A stretch of 64,000 nt of DNA, taken from NCBI RefSeq assembly GCF_022790535.1, contig NZ_LOHG01000002.1, positions 149,204-213,203 of the forward strand, written 5' to 3'. Numbering within the stretch: the stretch's first letter is position 1; each line of letters starts with the position of its first letter. A model generated the notes under the pieces. It had not been told where the DNA came from and ran no database searches. It was given only the letters and a program-made list of their open reading frames with translations. The stretch is from Pseudomonas maioricensis. GTDB taxonomy: Bacteria > Pseudomonadota > Gammaproteobacteria > Pseudomonadales > Pseudomonadaceae. This document shows, one piece after another, positions 41,739 to 50,808 of this stretch. The translations under genes were made by a program, and so were the position numbers.

Positions 41739-42521
41739 TCAGAACGCTGGCAGTACCGCGCCTTCGTACTTCTTGTTGATGAAGTCTTTTACTTTCTGAC
41801 TGGTCAGCGCCTTGGACAGTTTCTCGATCGCGTCGGTGTGAGCGTTATCGGAACGGGTCACCAGAAAGTTCACGTAAGGCGAATCAGCGCCTTCGATGAT
41901 CAGCGCGTCTTTAGTCGGGTTCAGCTTGGCTTCCAGCGCATAGTTAGTGTTGATCAGTGCCAGATCAACCTGGCCCAGTGCGCGTGGCAGTACGGCCGAT
42001 TCCAGCTCGCGGAACTTGAACTTCTTCGGGTTGGTGGCGATGTCTTTCGGGGTCGCCAGCGCGTTGGTCGGATCTTTCAGCGTGATCAGGCCATTCTTCT
42101 GCAGCAGCAGCAGGGCACGACCGGCGTTGCTGCCTTCGTTAGGGATGGCGATGGTTGCGCCTTCTGGCAGATCAGCGATTTTCTTGAACTTGCTGGAGTA
42201 GCCACCGAACGGTTCAACGTGGACGCCAACACCGGTGACCAGCGTCGCGCCTTTACCTTTGTTGAAGCCATCCAGATAAGGCTTGGTCTGGAAGTAGTTG
42301 GCGTCCAGACGCTTTTCATTGAGTTGTACGTTTGGCTGCACGTAGTCGGTGAACACCTTGATTTCCAGATCCACGCCTTCTTTAGCCAGGTCAGGCTTGA
42401 TCAGCTCGAGGATTTCCGCGTGAGGAACTGGCGTAGCACCGACTACCAGTTTCTCGGCTGCTTGAGCCACGCTTACCGAAAATACGGCCGCCAGAGCGGT
42501 CAACAGCAATGTCTTTTTCAT
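41739..42521 (-). CDS. metQ: MetQ/NlpA-family ABC substrate-binding protein (orphan)
   Basis: A 260-aa periplasmic binding protein, signal peptide to about residue 21 (VAQA-A), again without a lipobox. Motifs: GATPVPHAEILELIKPDLAKEGVDLEIKVFTDYVQPNVQLNEKRLDANYFQTKPYLD, ATIAIPNEGSNAGRALLLLQKNGLI and ESAVLPRALGQVDLALINTNYALEA, close to canonical MetQ. It has no metN or metI beside it, so it must use a transporter encoded elsewhere, possibly the one at 26.5-28.2 kb. AAGGA precedes ATG 42521. Monocistronic, with its own terminator. Confidence 0.9.
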   Translation of the reverse strand: MKKTLLLTALAAVFSVSVAQAAEKLVVGATPVPHAEILELIKPDLAKEGVDLEIKVFTDYVQPNVQLNEKRLDANYFQTKPYLDGFNKGKGATLVTGVGVHVEPFGGYSSKFKKIADLPEGATIAIPNEGSNAGRALLLLQKNGLITLKDPTNALATPKDIATNPKKFKFRELESAVLPRALGQVDLALINTNYALEAKLNPTKDALIIEGADSPYVNFLVTRSDNAHTDAIEKLSKALTSQKVKDFINKKYEGAVLPAF

Positions 42522-42629
42522 GCAATGTCCTTAGAGAAAATCGAGGTCGGTCTTTACGACAGCTCTTCAATGAGTTGCCCCCGGACTGCTGGTGCGGTCG
42601 GGGGCGTGGAGCGGACATTACCGATATTT

Positions 42630-42658
42630 TTTATTCCAATACAATACTTTTTTATCAA
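42630..42658 (-). promoter_or_regulatory. Possible sigma-70 promoter of orphan metQ
   Basis: On the minus strand TTGATA (42658-42653), a 17-base spacer and AATAAA (42635-42630) in a very AT-rich stretch about 110 bases upstream of the start. The -10 fit is modest. Confidence 0.35.
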
Positions 42659-42713
42659 GTACTTATGCTTTTTTGTAGTTGTCCGCCAGGGGGCTCCAGC
42701 CGCCGAGCGCAAA

Positions 42714-43931
42714 TCAAAACTCGCGTAGCGCCTGCATCCGATCCTGATCAGCAGTCAGGAAGTCGCCTGGCTTGATATTGATTTGCCCCAACCCTGGGGC
42801 GCTTTGCTCCGGATCGCCGCGTAAGAATGAATCAATGGTCGAAACACTCTCACCCTGCCCACTGGTTCCTGCGGGCTTGTCACTCCCGCTGGTCAGGTCG
42901 CCAATCAAGTCGACAGCCTCGAATGAGTAGTCGGCGATTTCCAGGTAGCCGGAAAGCTTAGAGGCCATCTGAAAGCGATTCTGCATTGCGACGGTGTTCC
43001 TCGCACCTTTGCCCAGCTTTGCGGCCCCCGTAAAACTTTGCATAGCCTTGCCGTTACTGACTTTGATCGCCCCTTGCCGTGCCGCAGCCGCCGCACCGGC
43101 CCCTTTGTTGATGAAGCGCGCCGCCGTTTGACTGCCTCGCTTGGCCGCAACCTTCGCCGCAGAGGTGCCCGATAGAGAGGCCAACCCCAGGCCAAGGCCC
43201 ACATATCCCAAAATGTCTCCGGCCTTGGAATCAGGAGCCGCCAAGGACACCACCTCACCTGCTATCTGGATGACGTCGGCAGTAATGCTGAGCGCCGCGA
43301 GGAATATAACCGGCCCGGTCAACGGTGCACTGGCTCCGAGGGTGACCGCTGTGAGGGCGATGGCAGCGACAGATATGACGATGCCTAACAGGGCCTTAAA
43401 AAGCTTCTTGAAAGAGAAGTGTCCAGTCGGGTCAGTCATGTTCACCGGGTCCCCCACACAATAGGCGTAAGGGTTTACGCCCCCCGAATCAAAAGGGCTC
43501 ATCGTGTCGGGGCTATGAAAACGCATCAGCACCGGGTTGTAAGCTCGATAACCATTGCCCAGCAAATAGCAGCCAGTCACAGGGTCCGGTTGCTCACCGT
43601 TAAAGCCCAGCAAGCTTTGCAGCCCGCCTTCATTGGCACCGCCACCATACGGGGTGTAGACGCTGCGCTGGATCTGATTACCCGTGACTGACTGCAACAC
43701 GCTGCCTTGCTGATCACAGCCCAGCAGGCTGTTGACCACCCTGTTACCCGAGTAGGTCGACTGAGCCAATACATGGCCACCCGATTCCATCAGGCTATGC
43801 CGCTGTCCGCCCTCCAGTTGCGTGGCGATCCGGCCATCCCGATAAACCCGCGTACTGGCGGGAGCGCCCGCAGGCTCTACGCCAATCAAGCGATCCAGGG
43901 CGTCATAGCGATAACTGATCAACTGATTCAT
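42714..43931 (-). CDS. Rhs core and C-terminal toxin-like module (separate ORF)
   Basis: A 405-aa protein. Residues 1-180 are the end of an Rhs/YD-repeat shell: YRYDALDRLIG, then the RHS-associated core (GFNGEQPDPVTGCYLLGNGYRAYNPVLMRFHSPD, NPYAYCVGDPVNMTDPTGH) with DPTG at 177-180. The variable region (181-405) starts with a hydrophobic stretch (about 186-215) and Ala/Gly-rich helices and ends in a polar tail; I recognise no known toxin domain. ATG 43931 overlaps the previous stop (ATGA) and has a GGAGG box 8 bases upstream. In most relatives I recall, this core is fused to the upstream YD-repeat protein, so the locus is split. No obvious immunity gene follows. Confidence 0.82.
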   Translation of the reverse strand: MNQLISYRYDALDRLIGVEPAGAPASTRVYRDGRIATQLEGGQRHSLMESGGHVLAQSTYSGNRVVNSLLGCDQQGSVLQSVTGNQIQRSVYTPYGGGANEGGLQSLLGFNGEQPDPVTGCYLLGNGYRAYNPVLMRFHSPDTMSPFDSGGVNPYAYCVGDPVNMTDPTGHFSFKKLFKALLGIVISVAAIALTAVTLGASAPLTGPVIFLAALSITADVIQIAGEVVSLAAPDSKAGDILGYVGLGLGLASLSGTSAAKVAAKRGSQTAARFINKGAGAAAAARQGAIKVSNGKAMQSFTGAAKLGKGARNTVAMQNRFQMASKLSGYLEIADYSFEAVDLIGDLTSGSDKPAGTSGQGESVSTIDSFLRGDPEQSAPGLGQINIKPGDFLTADQDRMQALREF

Positions 43932-46900
43932 GCTTGTGCCTCCGAGACCGATTCAAGGCGGCCCAATTCGTCATAGTTCAGGCGGCGATTGCGCTCATCA
44001 TTGAGCTGATTACCGTCTCGGTCGTAAGAAAATTTCGCCTGTTGCGCGGCATAGTCCGGATGACTATGGCGAACTCGGCTTAACTGGGTTTTGTCGAAAT
44101 TTTCGTATTCGTAAGTAGCGATGTTTTCGCCATCCGCGAACACGGTTTTCAACTGGCGGACGTTATCGAGTTCGTCGAAGATGTAGTCCTGCACAAGAAT
44201 CGGTTTACCCGCCGCGTCCACCGGTAAATGCAGGCCGGTGCACTCGTAGTGTTCCAGACGACCGCGAGAGTCATAGGCAAATCGCTCATCACGCAGCACG
44301 GTGTTCCCACGCTGCAAGATGCGCCGGATGAGCTTGTCTTTATTGTCGAACTGTTGGGAGAGTTCTTCCGGCTGACTGGAGTCAACCGTGAGCACCCGAC
44401 GCACCTCGCGGCCGAAGTCGTCGTATTCAAGCTGCGTGACAAGTTTGCGTTTGCTTTGGCTGTCAACCGTTTCGATTCTGCTGACGCGTCCGAAAGAGTC
44501 GTAGCCGTAGTCCGCTTTGACAGTCCCCTTTTCAACCTGGGCAATCCGACACAGCGCGTCATAGTGAGTGATCTGCTTAGTGCCCGCCGCATCTACATAT
44601 TCCAATGGCAAGCCTTGAAGCGAGGTGCGATGCGTGGCATCCAGTGCGCCCTGAGTTTCGGTTATCCGGTCGTTCTGCAGTTTGCCGGACGGCAGGTAAC
44701 TGCGCTGCTGCTGGTTGGCCGGGCAGGAAGCCTGAATCAATTTCGCGTGAGCATTGTCGTAGCGGAAGCTGGCGGCGAGGTTGCTGTTACCGGCGACGCT
44801 GCGCTCAGTCATCTGATTACTCAGTGACGGGTCATATTGATAGGAAATGACTTTACCGCTGGCTCTGACGTGCGTAGCCGGGTTTGGCTGAGCCCCCTCG
44901 TACGTGAATGTTTCAGTGCGTCCACCGACCGTGATGCTGGTCACTCGCAACAGGCCGTCGTAGGTACGCTCGCCCGCCAGGTATTCATTGACCCAGATGT
45001 GGGTCGCCAGGTCTTCAGTGCTACCTCGCACGAATGCTCTTTTGATCCGTGTGCCGTCGGGCAATTGAGTGATGACCAGACGATCAGCAGAGTCGTACAC
45101 AAACCGTGTCGTGCGTCCATGAGGGTCGATTTGCTGAACACATCGCCCGAGGCCGTCGTAGACGTACTCCGTGGCGCCACACGAAACACCTTTGCGATCA
45201 AAGCGTTCAACCGTGTCGTTTTTTCCGAATAGATTTTTACTGATGACTGTTTTACCAGCCAGATCGATGCCCTGAGTCTGGACGAGCGTGACTGGATCGA
45301 TTCGATCGTGACTGATGACCCCATCCGGGCCGATGGTCGAGACGCGATTACCCCAATCGTCATAGGTGTAACGGGTCGTCAATTGAACAGCTTTGCCGTC
45401 CAGCCAGTCAGTGCTGGTTTCTTCCGCCAATTGGCCAAGTCCATCGTAGTTGGCGCTGTAGACGGCACGCATGGGTTGACCGACAGCGTCGATGTCTTGA
45501 ACCTCAACGGCAATTTTTCGATTCAAACCGTCAAGCCGTGTCAGCGTTTCAGCACCGTTGGGAGCTACCGTGCGGGTGGACACTTCGTCAGCCAACGTGT
45601 TTGCCAACTGGTAGGCGTGCGTTCTGGAAACCTGACCGGGGGTCTGCGGGGCGAGCGTCTCAGAGGTTTTGCGCCCCAAACGGTCATGGTTCGTTTCGAG
45701 GGTAACCCCCATTTGCTCGACCGTTTTTATTTCTGCTGCGGTCAGCATGTTCATCCAGACGGACTTGGTACTGCGGGTACTGTCTTTGGCGACTAGCGAG
45801 GTATGTACACCGACAGCCCCGTTCAGAAGTTCATAACGATAATTCAACACGGTATCTACACCACCTGCCGTTTCAACCCGACTCTTCAGACGGCCAAAAA
45901 ACGGGCTATGGGGATCATCTTCATACCGTCGGGCGATTGCCATGAGCGGCATAGCTTGCTCACCTTGAGATACCGTCTCTTGTGCGAGGGCCAGAAAACG
46001 TCCCCGCTCGGGGCTAGCCGAAGCCAATTCGGTGTAGCGGTACCGAGTGATCAGGGTTGGGGCGGGGGCACAATCCGTTGCGGGTATCAGGGTTTTGAGC
46101 TTGAGCCAGCGTACCCTTGCGAACGTATCTGCCGGGCAACCGTCGGATGCCCCTACAGGGTAATACTCGAAAACCTCGGTAATGCCGGATGGCGACACTT
46201 TTCTGAGGATGTTGCCCATGTCATCGTAGTCAGTCAGCGTGGTTTCCGTGCGGATGACATCGGGTTTGGCAGCATCAAACCAGGACACCTCGACCTTTGC
46301 CGGCAATTGGAAATTTCCGGGTTGCCCCTCAAAGCTCACACCTGTCCTTGCGTGATATTGAGTACGGGTGCGCACGGTTTTGCCGTTTTGATTGACTGTT
46401 TCCTCAATCTGCAAATGGAAGCGGTTGTAGACCCGCTTGGTTCTGCGCGCAACACGCGCACTGGACCCGACCCCCGACATCAGGTCTTCGTTAATCTCGT
46501 ACTCATAATTACCCGCCGCCCGATAAAGGTTATCGCCGTCGTTTCGCCACGGAGCGCCGGATCCGTTACCCAGATAATTACGGCTGGAGTAACTGTAATT
46601 TCTGGTTATATGGGGCTGGTTCAAGCGAGGAAAAGTGACGTGGGAAGCAACCGCCGGTAAAGTCCTGACCGGGGCTCCGGCAGGCAATCGCAACTCCATA
46701 GCCCTATACGTAATTTGCTCGACGCCCCCAGTGGGCAGTTCGAGCCTGCTGATTAACCGCAGGCCACCCACAGATTGATAAGTGAAACGCCATGACGCTG
46801 CTCTACCATTTTCGAGCGGCAGGGTGATCCGGGTAAGCTCATTACTCTGAATCTGTAGCGTAAACACCAGTTTGTCCGTGGGGCTGTCAGGCCAGAGGGA

Positions 46901-47464
46901 GATACTGGAGACTCTCGATGAACCGTCAAGCACATCGACGGTTAATAACGTCTGACTTTCATCTCGAATCTCACGCAGCATCCGCCGACCGCCGATGACA
47001 CGGTATGAGAAACTTAAAACCCTACCTTCCGGAGAATAGAGTTTTGAAATCGTCCACTCATCCCAGTTAAGCGCCGGGTTAGACAGTACCTCTACGACGC
47101 CTGATTTGTGCTCGATAATCAATTCATCGCCGACACGACTGGTTTTTAAGTCTTGAACTTTTTTGTCAGCGATGACGAATTGGCCCGGTGCCGTATTGGC
47201 AAGATAGGTGGCGCCGTTAAACACATTCAGTTGCCGTGTGGTACGGCTATACCGGGTTAAGGGCATCGACCATCCTGAACCAAAGCCCATGTTGGCGTTG
47301 CTGAGTCCATTGAAAGAAATTGACAGCGGAAGTGAGGGACCGCTTAGTGCATTACCCAGTAAATCAGACAACGACAAATTGCAACTGTACGTGCCTGTTC
47401 TGGGGTCAACTCCAGCATTGATAAAGCTTAGAAAATTATACGCATTAGAATACACGTGAGGCAC
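43928..47464 (-). CDS. Rhs/YD-repeat protein, N-terminal and repeat part
   Basis: A 1178-aa protein with the Pseudomonas Rhs N-terminus (SNAYNFLSFINAGVDPRTGTYSCNLSLSDLLGN, GFGSGWSMPLTRY) followed by many YD repeats (for example YDDWGNRVSTIGPDG, YVYDGLGRCVQQIDPHGRTTRFVYDSADRL, YDSFGRVSRIETVD). These form the beta-cage that holds a toxic C-terminus in Rhs and TcC-like proteins. It ends LNYDELGRLESVSEAQA, exactly where an intact protein would continue with the ISYRYDALDRL of the next ORF. It has no signal peptide. The annotated start is GTG 47464; GTG 47455 has better spacing from an AAGG box. It belongs with the 313-aa gene upstream. Confidence 0.85.
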   Translation of the reverse strand: MPHVYSNAYNFLSFINAGVDPRTGTYSCNLSLSDLLGNALSGPSLPLSISFNGLSNANMGFGSGWSMPLTRYSRTTRQLNVFNGATYLANTAPGQFVIADKKVQDLKTSRVGDELIIEHKSGVVEVLSNPALNWDEWTISKLYSPEGRVLSFSYRVIGGRRMLREIRDESQTLLTVDVLDGSSRVSSISLWPDSPTDKLVFTLQIQSNELTRITLPLENGRAASWRFTYQSVGGLRLISRLELPTGGVEQITYRAMELRLPAGAPVRTLPAVASHVTFPRLNQPHITRNYSYSSRNYLGNGSGAPWRNDGDNLYRAAGNYEYEINEDLMSGVGSSARVARRTKRVYNRFHLQIEETVNQNGKTVRTRTQYHARTGVSFEGQPGNFQLPAKVEVSWFDAAKPDVIRTETTLTDYDDMGNILRKVSPSGITEVFEYYPVGASDGCPADTFARVRWLKLKTLIPATDCAPAPTLITRYRYTELASASPERGRFLALAQETVSQGEQAMPLMAIARRYEDDPHSPFFGRLKSRVETAGGVDTVLNYRYELLNGAVGVHTSLVAKDSTRSTKSVWMNMLTAAEIKTVEQMGVTLETNHDRLGRKTSETLAPQTPGQVSRTHAYQLANTLADEVSTRTVAPNGAETLTRLDGLNRKIAVEVQDIDAVGQPMRAVYSANYDGLGQLAEETSTDWLDGKAVQLTTRYTYDDWGNRVSTIGPDGVISHDRIDPVTLVQTQGIDLAGKTVISKNLFGKNDTVERFDRKGVSCGATEYVYDGLGRCVQQIDPHGRTTRFVYDSADRLVITQLPDGTRIKRAFVRGSTEDLATHIWVNEYLAGERTYDGLLRVTSITVGGRTETFTYEGAQPNPATHVRASGKVISYQYDPSLSNQMTERSVAGNSNLAASFRYDNAHAKLIQASCPANQQQRSYLPSGKLQNDRITETQGALDATHRTSLQGLPLEYVDAAGTKQITHYDALCRIAQVEKGTVKADYGYDSFGRVSRIETVDSQSKRKLVTQLEYDDFGREVRRVLTVDSSQPEELSQQFDNKDKLIRRILQRGNTVLRDERFAYDSRGRLEHYECTGLHLPVDAAGKPILVQDYIFDELDNVRQLKTVFADGENIATYEYENFDKTQLSRVRHSHPDYAAQQAKFSYDRDGNQLNDERNRRLNYDELGRLESVSEAQA

Positions 47465-47501
47465 ACCTTATAATTATCGTCCAGCCATTAAAATAACGAG
47501 C

Positions 47502-47527
47502 GGCGTGCCCAGTTAACCGGGCACGCC
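47502..47527 (-). terminator. Intercistronic hairpin between the 313-aa gene and the Rhs gene
   Basis: GGCGTGCCC (47502-47510) pairs with GGGCACGCC (47519-47527). On the minus strand only a delayed, interrupted T run follows, so it may attenuate rather than terminate. Confidence 0.5.
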
Positions 47528-47533
47528 TAACAC

Positions 47534-48475
47534 TCAATACAGTTCTAACCGACCGTCCACACGCTCTGGACTTACAATACGAAACCGAAGCGTATGAGAG
47601 TTGCCATACATATCGATAGCGGTGATCGTCGCATTTTTTACCTTTCCAGGAGAAAGCCAACGATCTCTAAATGTAACTATTGCAGGCTGGCCCCTGACGG
47701 GTGTTATACCGGTAACAGACGACGGAGCACCCGGCGGTTGCGGAAAGGGATATATAATCGAGTTAATCCCAGGCCCCATGTAGCCCGATACCATGCCCAC
47801 GCGGGTTACGGTGGCGCTACCTGCATGATATCCAACGCCAATGGGTGAGACACTAATGCTTCTAAATTCGATGTTCACACCATTATCATTGAGCACGAGA
47901 GGGATATAATCCAGCCTCCCCCACTGCCCCAACTCCATCGTATGAACAACCTCGAACTTGTACCTGTCTACTGGGTAAGTCGTCGGCCGAAGAGGGGTAA
48001 TCATCATATTACCCTCGCTATGGCCCCGCGAATCAAACTGTGTGCCATCGTCGCGCTCAACGGTAAGACTAACGGTTAACGGTACCTGGCGAACAGTACG
48101 AACATAGAGATCTACATAGTGTGTATTCCGACTTTTTACCGAGGGCGCTTCATACGCTAGCTGTTGGGAGGAAGTCGGAACATAGTCATAACCGTAGGGA
48201 TTGACACGAGACCAATCCCAGCCGTGTTGCGAGCTCACCGGCCTGGGCAAGCCTGGCAATGGTTCCCGGTAATGTATCGCCGCCCCACCATGATGATTGA
48301 CTAACTTAATAGAGCGTAATTCTTTCTCGGTCAAAACAACCGGATTATTATTTATGTCAACGGCTTTGATAGCGACTCGTAACTTTACAGCCTGGAGACC
48401 GTTCCAAAACAAACGCCCTCCACCTGCTACGCTGACGACCGTGAATGTTTCCAATGAAACCCATCTTTCAGTCAT
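47534..48475 (-). CDS. Hypothetical beta-rich protein associated with the Rhs locus
   Basis: A 313-aa protein without signal peptide or membrane segment, rich in beta-prone and aromatic residues (WVSLETFTVVSVAGGGRLFWNG, DWSRVNPYGYDYVP, HTMELGQWGRLDYIPLVLNDNG). The C-terminal part repeats a TVTRVGMVSGYMGPGINS and FRDRWLSPGKVKNATITAIDMYGN pattern that suggests Ig-like folds. AAGGAG lies 5 bases before ATG 48475. It lies upstream of the Rhs gene on the same strand. I recognise no family. It could be a structural or adhesion partner of the Rhs protein. The 302-base gap upstream (48476-48777) holds no gene and should contain the promoter. Confidence 0.65.
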   Translation of the reverse strand: MTERWVSLETFTVVSVAGGGRLFWNGLQAVKLRVAIKAVDINNNPVVLTEKELRSIKLVNHHGGAAIHYREPLPGLPRPVSSQHGWDWSRVNPYGYDYVPTSSQQLAYEAPSVKSRNTHYVDLYVRTVRQVPLTVSLTVERDDGTQFDSRGHSEGNMMITPLRPTTYPVDRYKFEVVHTMELGQWGRLDYIPLVLNDNGVNIEFRSISVSPIGVGYHAGSATVTRVGMVSGYMGPGINSIIYPFPQPPGAPSSVTGITPVRGQPAIVTFRDRWLSPGKVKNATITAIDMYGNSHTLRFRIVSPERVDGRLELY

Positions 48476-48777
48476 GTGAACTCCTTGTAAACCCTAAAAA
48501 GGGAACTTATTAAATTCATAGTTCAAATCAACGGACCCAGCGTTAGCCCTAATAACCTCAACTGGAACCCTCGTAGTAAAAGAGCAACTATCCCGCTCCT
48601 CAACACCAGACTGGTTTAAATAATTTTTAGTGTCTAGCGTACGAAATAGAAAGTAATAAACAGCGCCTACAAAATGGCACTTGCCGCAAGTTCAATGGTT
48701 AAATCTCAACAACTTACCAGGGATAAAGAGTCGCTATCTGTAGGACTATTTCCCGATCTCTGAAAGTTCTCTAGCGC

Positions 48778-49800
48778 CTAGTTTTCCCCCCAAAAAAAAA
48801 CGCCGCATCCCTGCCAAGGATGCGGCGCTGAGGAACCGGGGGTTATGGGGTAGCGAGCGAGATCATCCAACCGGGAATCGACCGCTCCTAGCACCCGTCG
48901 CAGTGCAAAGAGTTGCTCAACCTTTGCGTCAAGGAGAAGCTTTCCTACAAGCTGCTGCACTTGCGCAAGTGGGTCGACGCTGGCAGGCAGGTTCAGGTGC
49001 TCCGGCAAAATCTCGTCACCGCTGCTGACCAGCAGCGCAAAGTGGATAACGTTCTCCAGTTCACGGGTGTTACCCGACCAGTGATGCGTTTCAAGTACCT
49101 GCTGCGCCGCATCGCTGATCAGCGGCACGGCCAGATTCAAACGCTGGCTATAGATGCCGAGAAAATATTCGGCCAACGGCAGGATGTTGCCCGGCTGCTC
49201 GCGCAAAGGCGGCAGTTCCAGATGACCTTCGCTGAGGTAGTGAAAAAGCCGCTCGTGGAATTTGCCGGCGGCCACGGCCTGGGCCAGATCGATGCTGGTG
49301 GCGGCAACCAGCCGCACGTCTACCGGGCTCGGTTGATGCGCGCCGACGCGAGTGACTTCGTGATTCTCCAGAGCGGCCAGTAACTTGATCTGGATCGGTA
49401 ACGGCAAGTCGCCTATCTCATCCAGATAAAGCGTGCCGCCATTGGCTGAACCAAACCATCCCGCGCGACTGCTGGCCGCACCACTGTGGGCACCAGCGGC
49501 ATAGCCAAATAGCTCGGCGTCGGCATAGGTCGGGCTGATCGCGCCGCAGTTGACCGAGACGAACAACCCCGTTCGGTCACTCCCGCGATGGATGTGTCGC
49601 GCCAGCAATTCTTTACCCGTCCCGGACTCGCCACGAATCAACACTGGCAACGCACGGGGCGCCAGCTGTTCCATTTCTTCGCGAAGCTGGCGGGAACGCG
49701 GATCGATGAATACCAACGCCTTGGCACGGATGCTCAGCGGGCTTTTTTCTGCATCGGGGAAGGTCAGCAAGGGCTGACCGAAGGATTCATTCAGGCTCAT
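48778..49800 (-). CDS. sfnR: SfnR-like sigma-54 activator with anomalous C-terminus
   Basis: A 340-aa AAA+ activator lacking a receiver domain. The start MSLNESFGQPLLTFPDAEKS and [48 protein letters not shown] match remembered SfnR regulators of dimethyl-sulfone use. Walker A GESGTGKE and Walker B LYLDEIGD are intact, but the sigma-54 loop reads GAHSGA instead of GAFTGA. The expected C-terminal Fis-type helix-turn-helix is not visible; the frame runs LFALRRVLGAVDSRLDDLARYP and then through its own terminator to end GVFFWGEN. The gene may be 3'-truncated or frameshifted. ATG 49800 fits homologues; longer ORF starts do not. Confidence 0.78.
   Translation of the reverse strand: MSLNESFGQPLLTFPDAEKSPLSIRAKALVFIDPRSRQLREEMEQLAPRALPVLIRGESGTGKELLARHIHRGSDRTGLFVSVNCGAISPTYADAELFGYAAGAHSGAASSRAGWFGSANGGTLYLDEIGDLPLPIQIKLLAALENHEVTRVGAHQPSPVDVRLVAATSIDLAQAVAAGKFHERLFHYLSEGHLELPPLREQPGNILPLAEYFLGIYSQRLNLAVPLISDAAQQVLETHHWSGNTRELENVIHFALLVSSGDEILPEHLNLPASVDPLAQVQQLVGKLLLDAKVEQLFALRRVLGAVDSRLDDLARYPITPGSSAPHPWQGCGVFFWGEN
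48792..48827 (-). terminator. Terminator lying inside the sfnR reading frame
   Basis: Stem CGCCGCATCC (48801-48810) / GGATGCGGCG (48818-48827) with a nine-T run on the minus strand (48800-48792). The sfnR frame reads across it, which is abnormal for a real C-terminus. Confidence 0.92.
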
Positions 49801-49894
49801 GGCAAACTCCCGCCTGAGCCCTTGCGACGGCTCAAACGTTAAAAAATAAAATGGATCGTGGAAGCAAGCGCGATACGTTTCGCGCTGCATAGGT

Positions 49895-50476
49895 TCATGC
49901 GCGACGCCGTGCGTGATGTTCCATTCGGCTCTGCAGGCGATACAGGTAAGCGAAGCCCTGTTCCCAGCGGCGATGCCCTGACTTGACGTTGATGTGCCCG
50001 GCCTCGCTGAGAATGCCTGTTTCGGCGCCCCAGTCGCGGGCCATCTCAAGGGCACGCTGGGTGCTGACCGCAGCATCGTTATCCGAGGTGACGATCTGGG
50101 TCGGGAATGGCAGCAGATCCTTCGGGATCGGCGCGAAGTTGCGCAACGCAGGCGAGCAGGCAGGCCGCTCGACATCAGCAGGCGCGACCAACAGAGCGCC
50201 CTGCACCTGGCGTAGCGACTCCAATGGAGCCAGCCGCGCCCAATGCGCGACGGTGATGCACCCCAGGCTGTGAGCAATCAGAATCACCGGCGTGCTGTCC
50301 GCCGAGATACTGCGTTGCAGCTCTCCGACCCAGTCTTCGCGACGCGGCTTGAGCCAATCGGCTTGTTCAACGCGAGCGCTATTGGGCAGGCTGTTTTGCC
50401 AATGGGTTTGCCAATGCTCATCGCCTGACCCTTGCCAGCCTGGCACGATCAAATAGCGGATCGATTCTTTATGCAT
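49895..50476 (-). CDS. RBBP9/YdeN-family alpha/beta hydrolase
   Basis: A 193-aa cytoplasmic serine hydrolase. The start RYLIVPGWQGSGDEHWQTHW is the family signature, the nucleophile elbow is HSLGC, and the catalytic Asp and His fall in VTSDNDAAVS and SEAGHINVKSGHRRWEQG. ATG 50476 has an AGGAGG box seven bases upstream and was chosen over longer in-frame starts. It lies 94 bases upstream of sfnR on the same strand and may be cotranscribed. Substrate unknown. Confidence 0.87.
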   Translation of the reverse strand: MHKESIRYLIVPGWQGSGDEHWQTHWQNSLPNSARVEQADWLKPRREDWVGELQRSISADSTPVILIAHSLGCITVAHWARLAPLESLRQVQGALLVAPADVERPACSPALRNFAPIPKDLLPFPTQIVTSDNDAAVSTQRALEMARDWGAETGILSEAGHINVKSGHRRWEQGFAYLYRLQSRMEHHARRRA

Positions 50477-50710
50477 AGGGTCGGCCTCCTGCATGGATGC
50501 ATTCATTGAGCGCAGTATAAGGAGGCGACATATATCCGCTAAGGAATAAGAAGCTATCAAGCAATAGCCAAAAAGAATATATAGGATAAAAAAAGGGGTC
50601 GTCCCCTGCCTAAGGAACAACCCCGATAAAAACTGCTGTATGCGTGCCCTCCATCAGTGGGCACGGTTGAAGGTACTCAAAGTTTGTTACAGATAGGCGA
50701 CGGAGGCTTA

Positions 50711-50786
50711 TCTGTAGGAGCTGCCGCAGGCTGCGAGATAGCGGAACAGATACATCGCCATCGCAGCTTGCGGCAGCTCCTACAGA
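50711..50786. repeat. BIME, GTAGGAGCTGCCGCAGGCTGCGA variant
   Basis: Facing units with a GCAGGC/GCTTGC variant of the common GAAGGC core. The 332-base gap 50477-50808 otherwise shows no gene. Confidence 0.85.
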
Positions 50787-50808
50787 TATTGGTTTGCAGA
50801 AGGAGGGA

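Noticed and set aside
44228..46660. Several open frames opposite the Rhs gene
   Set aside because: Antisense shadows of YD-repeat coding sequence; no recognisable protein features.
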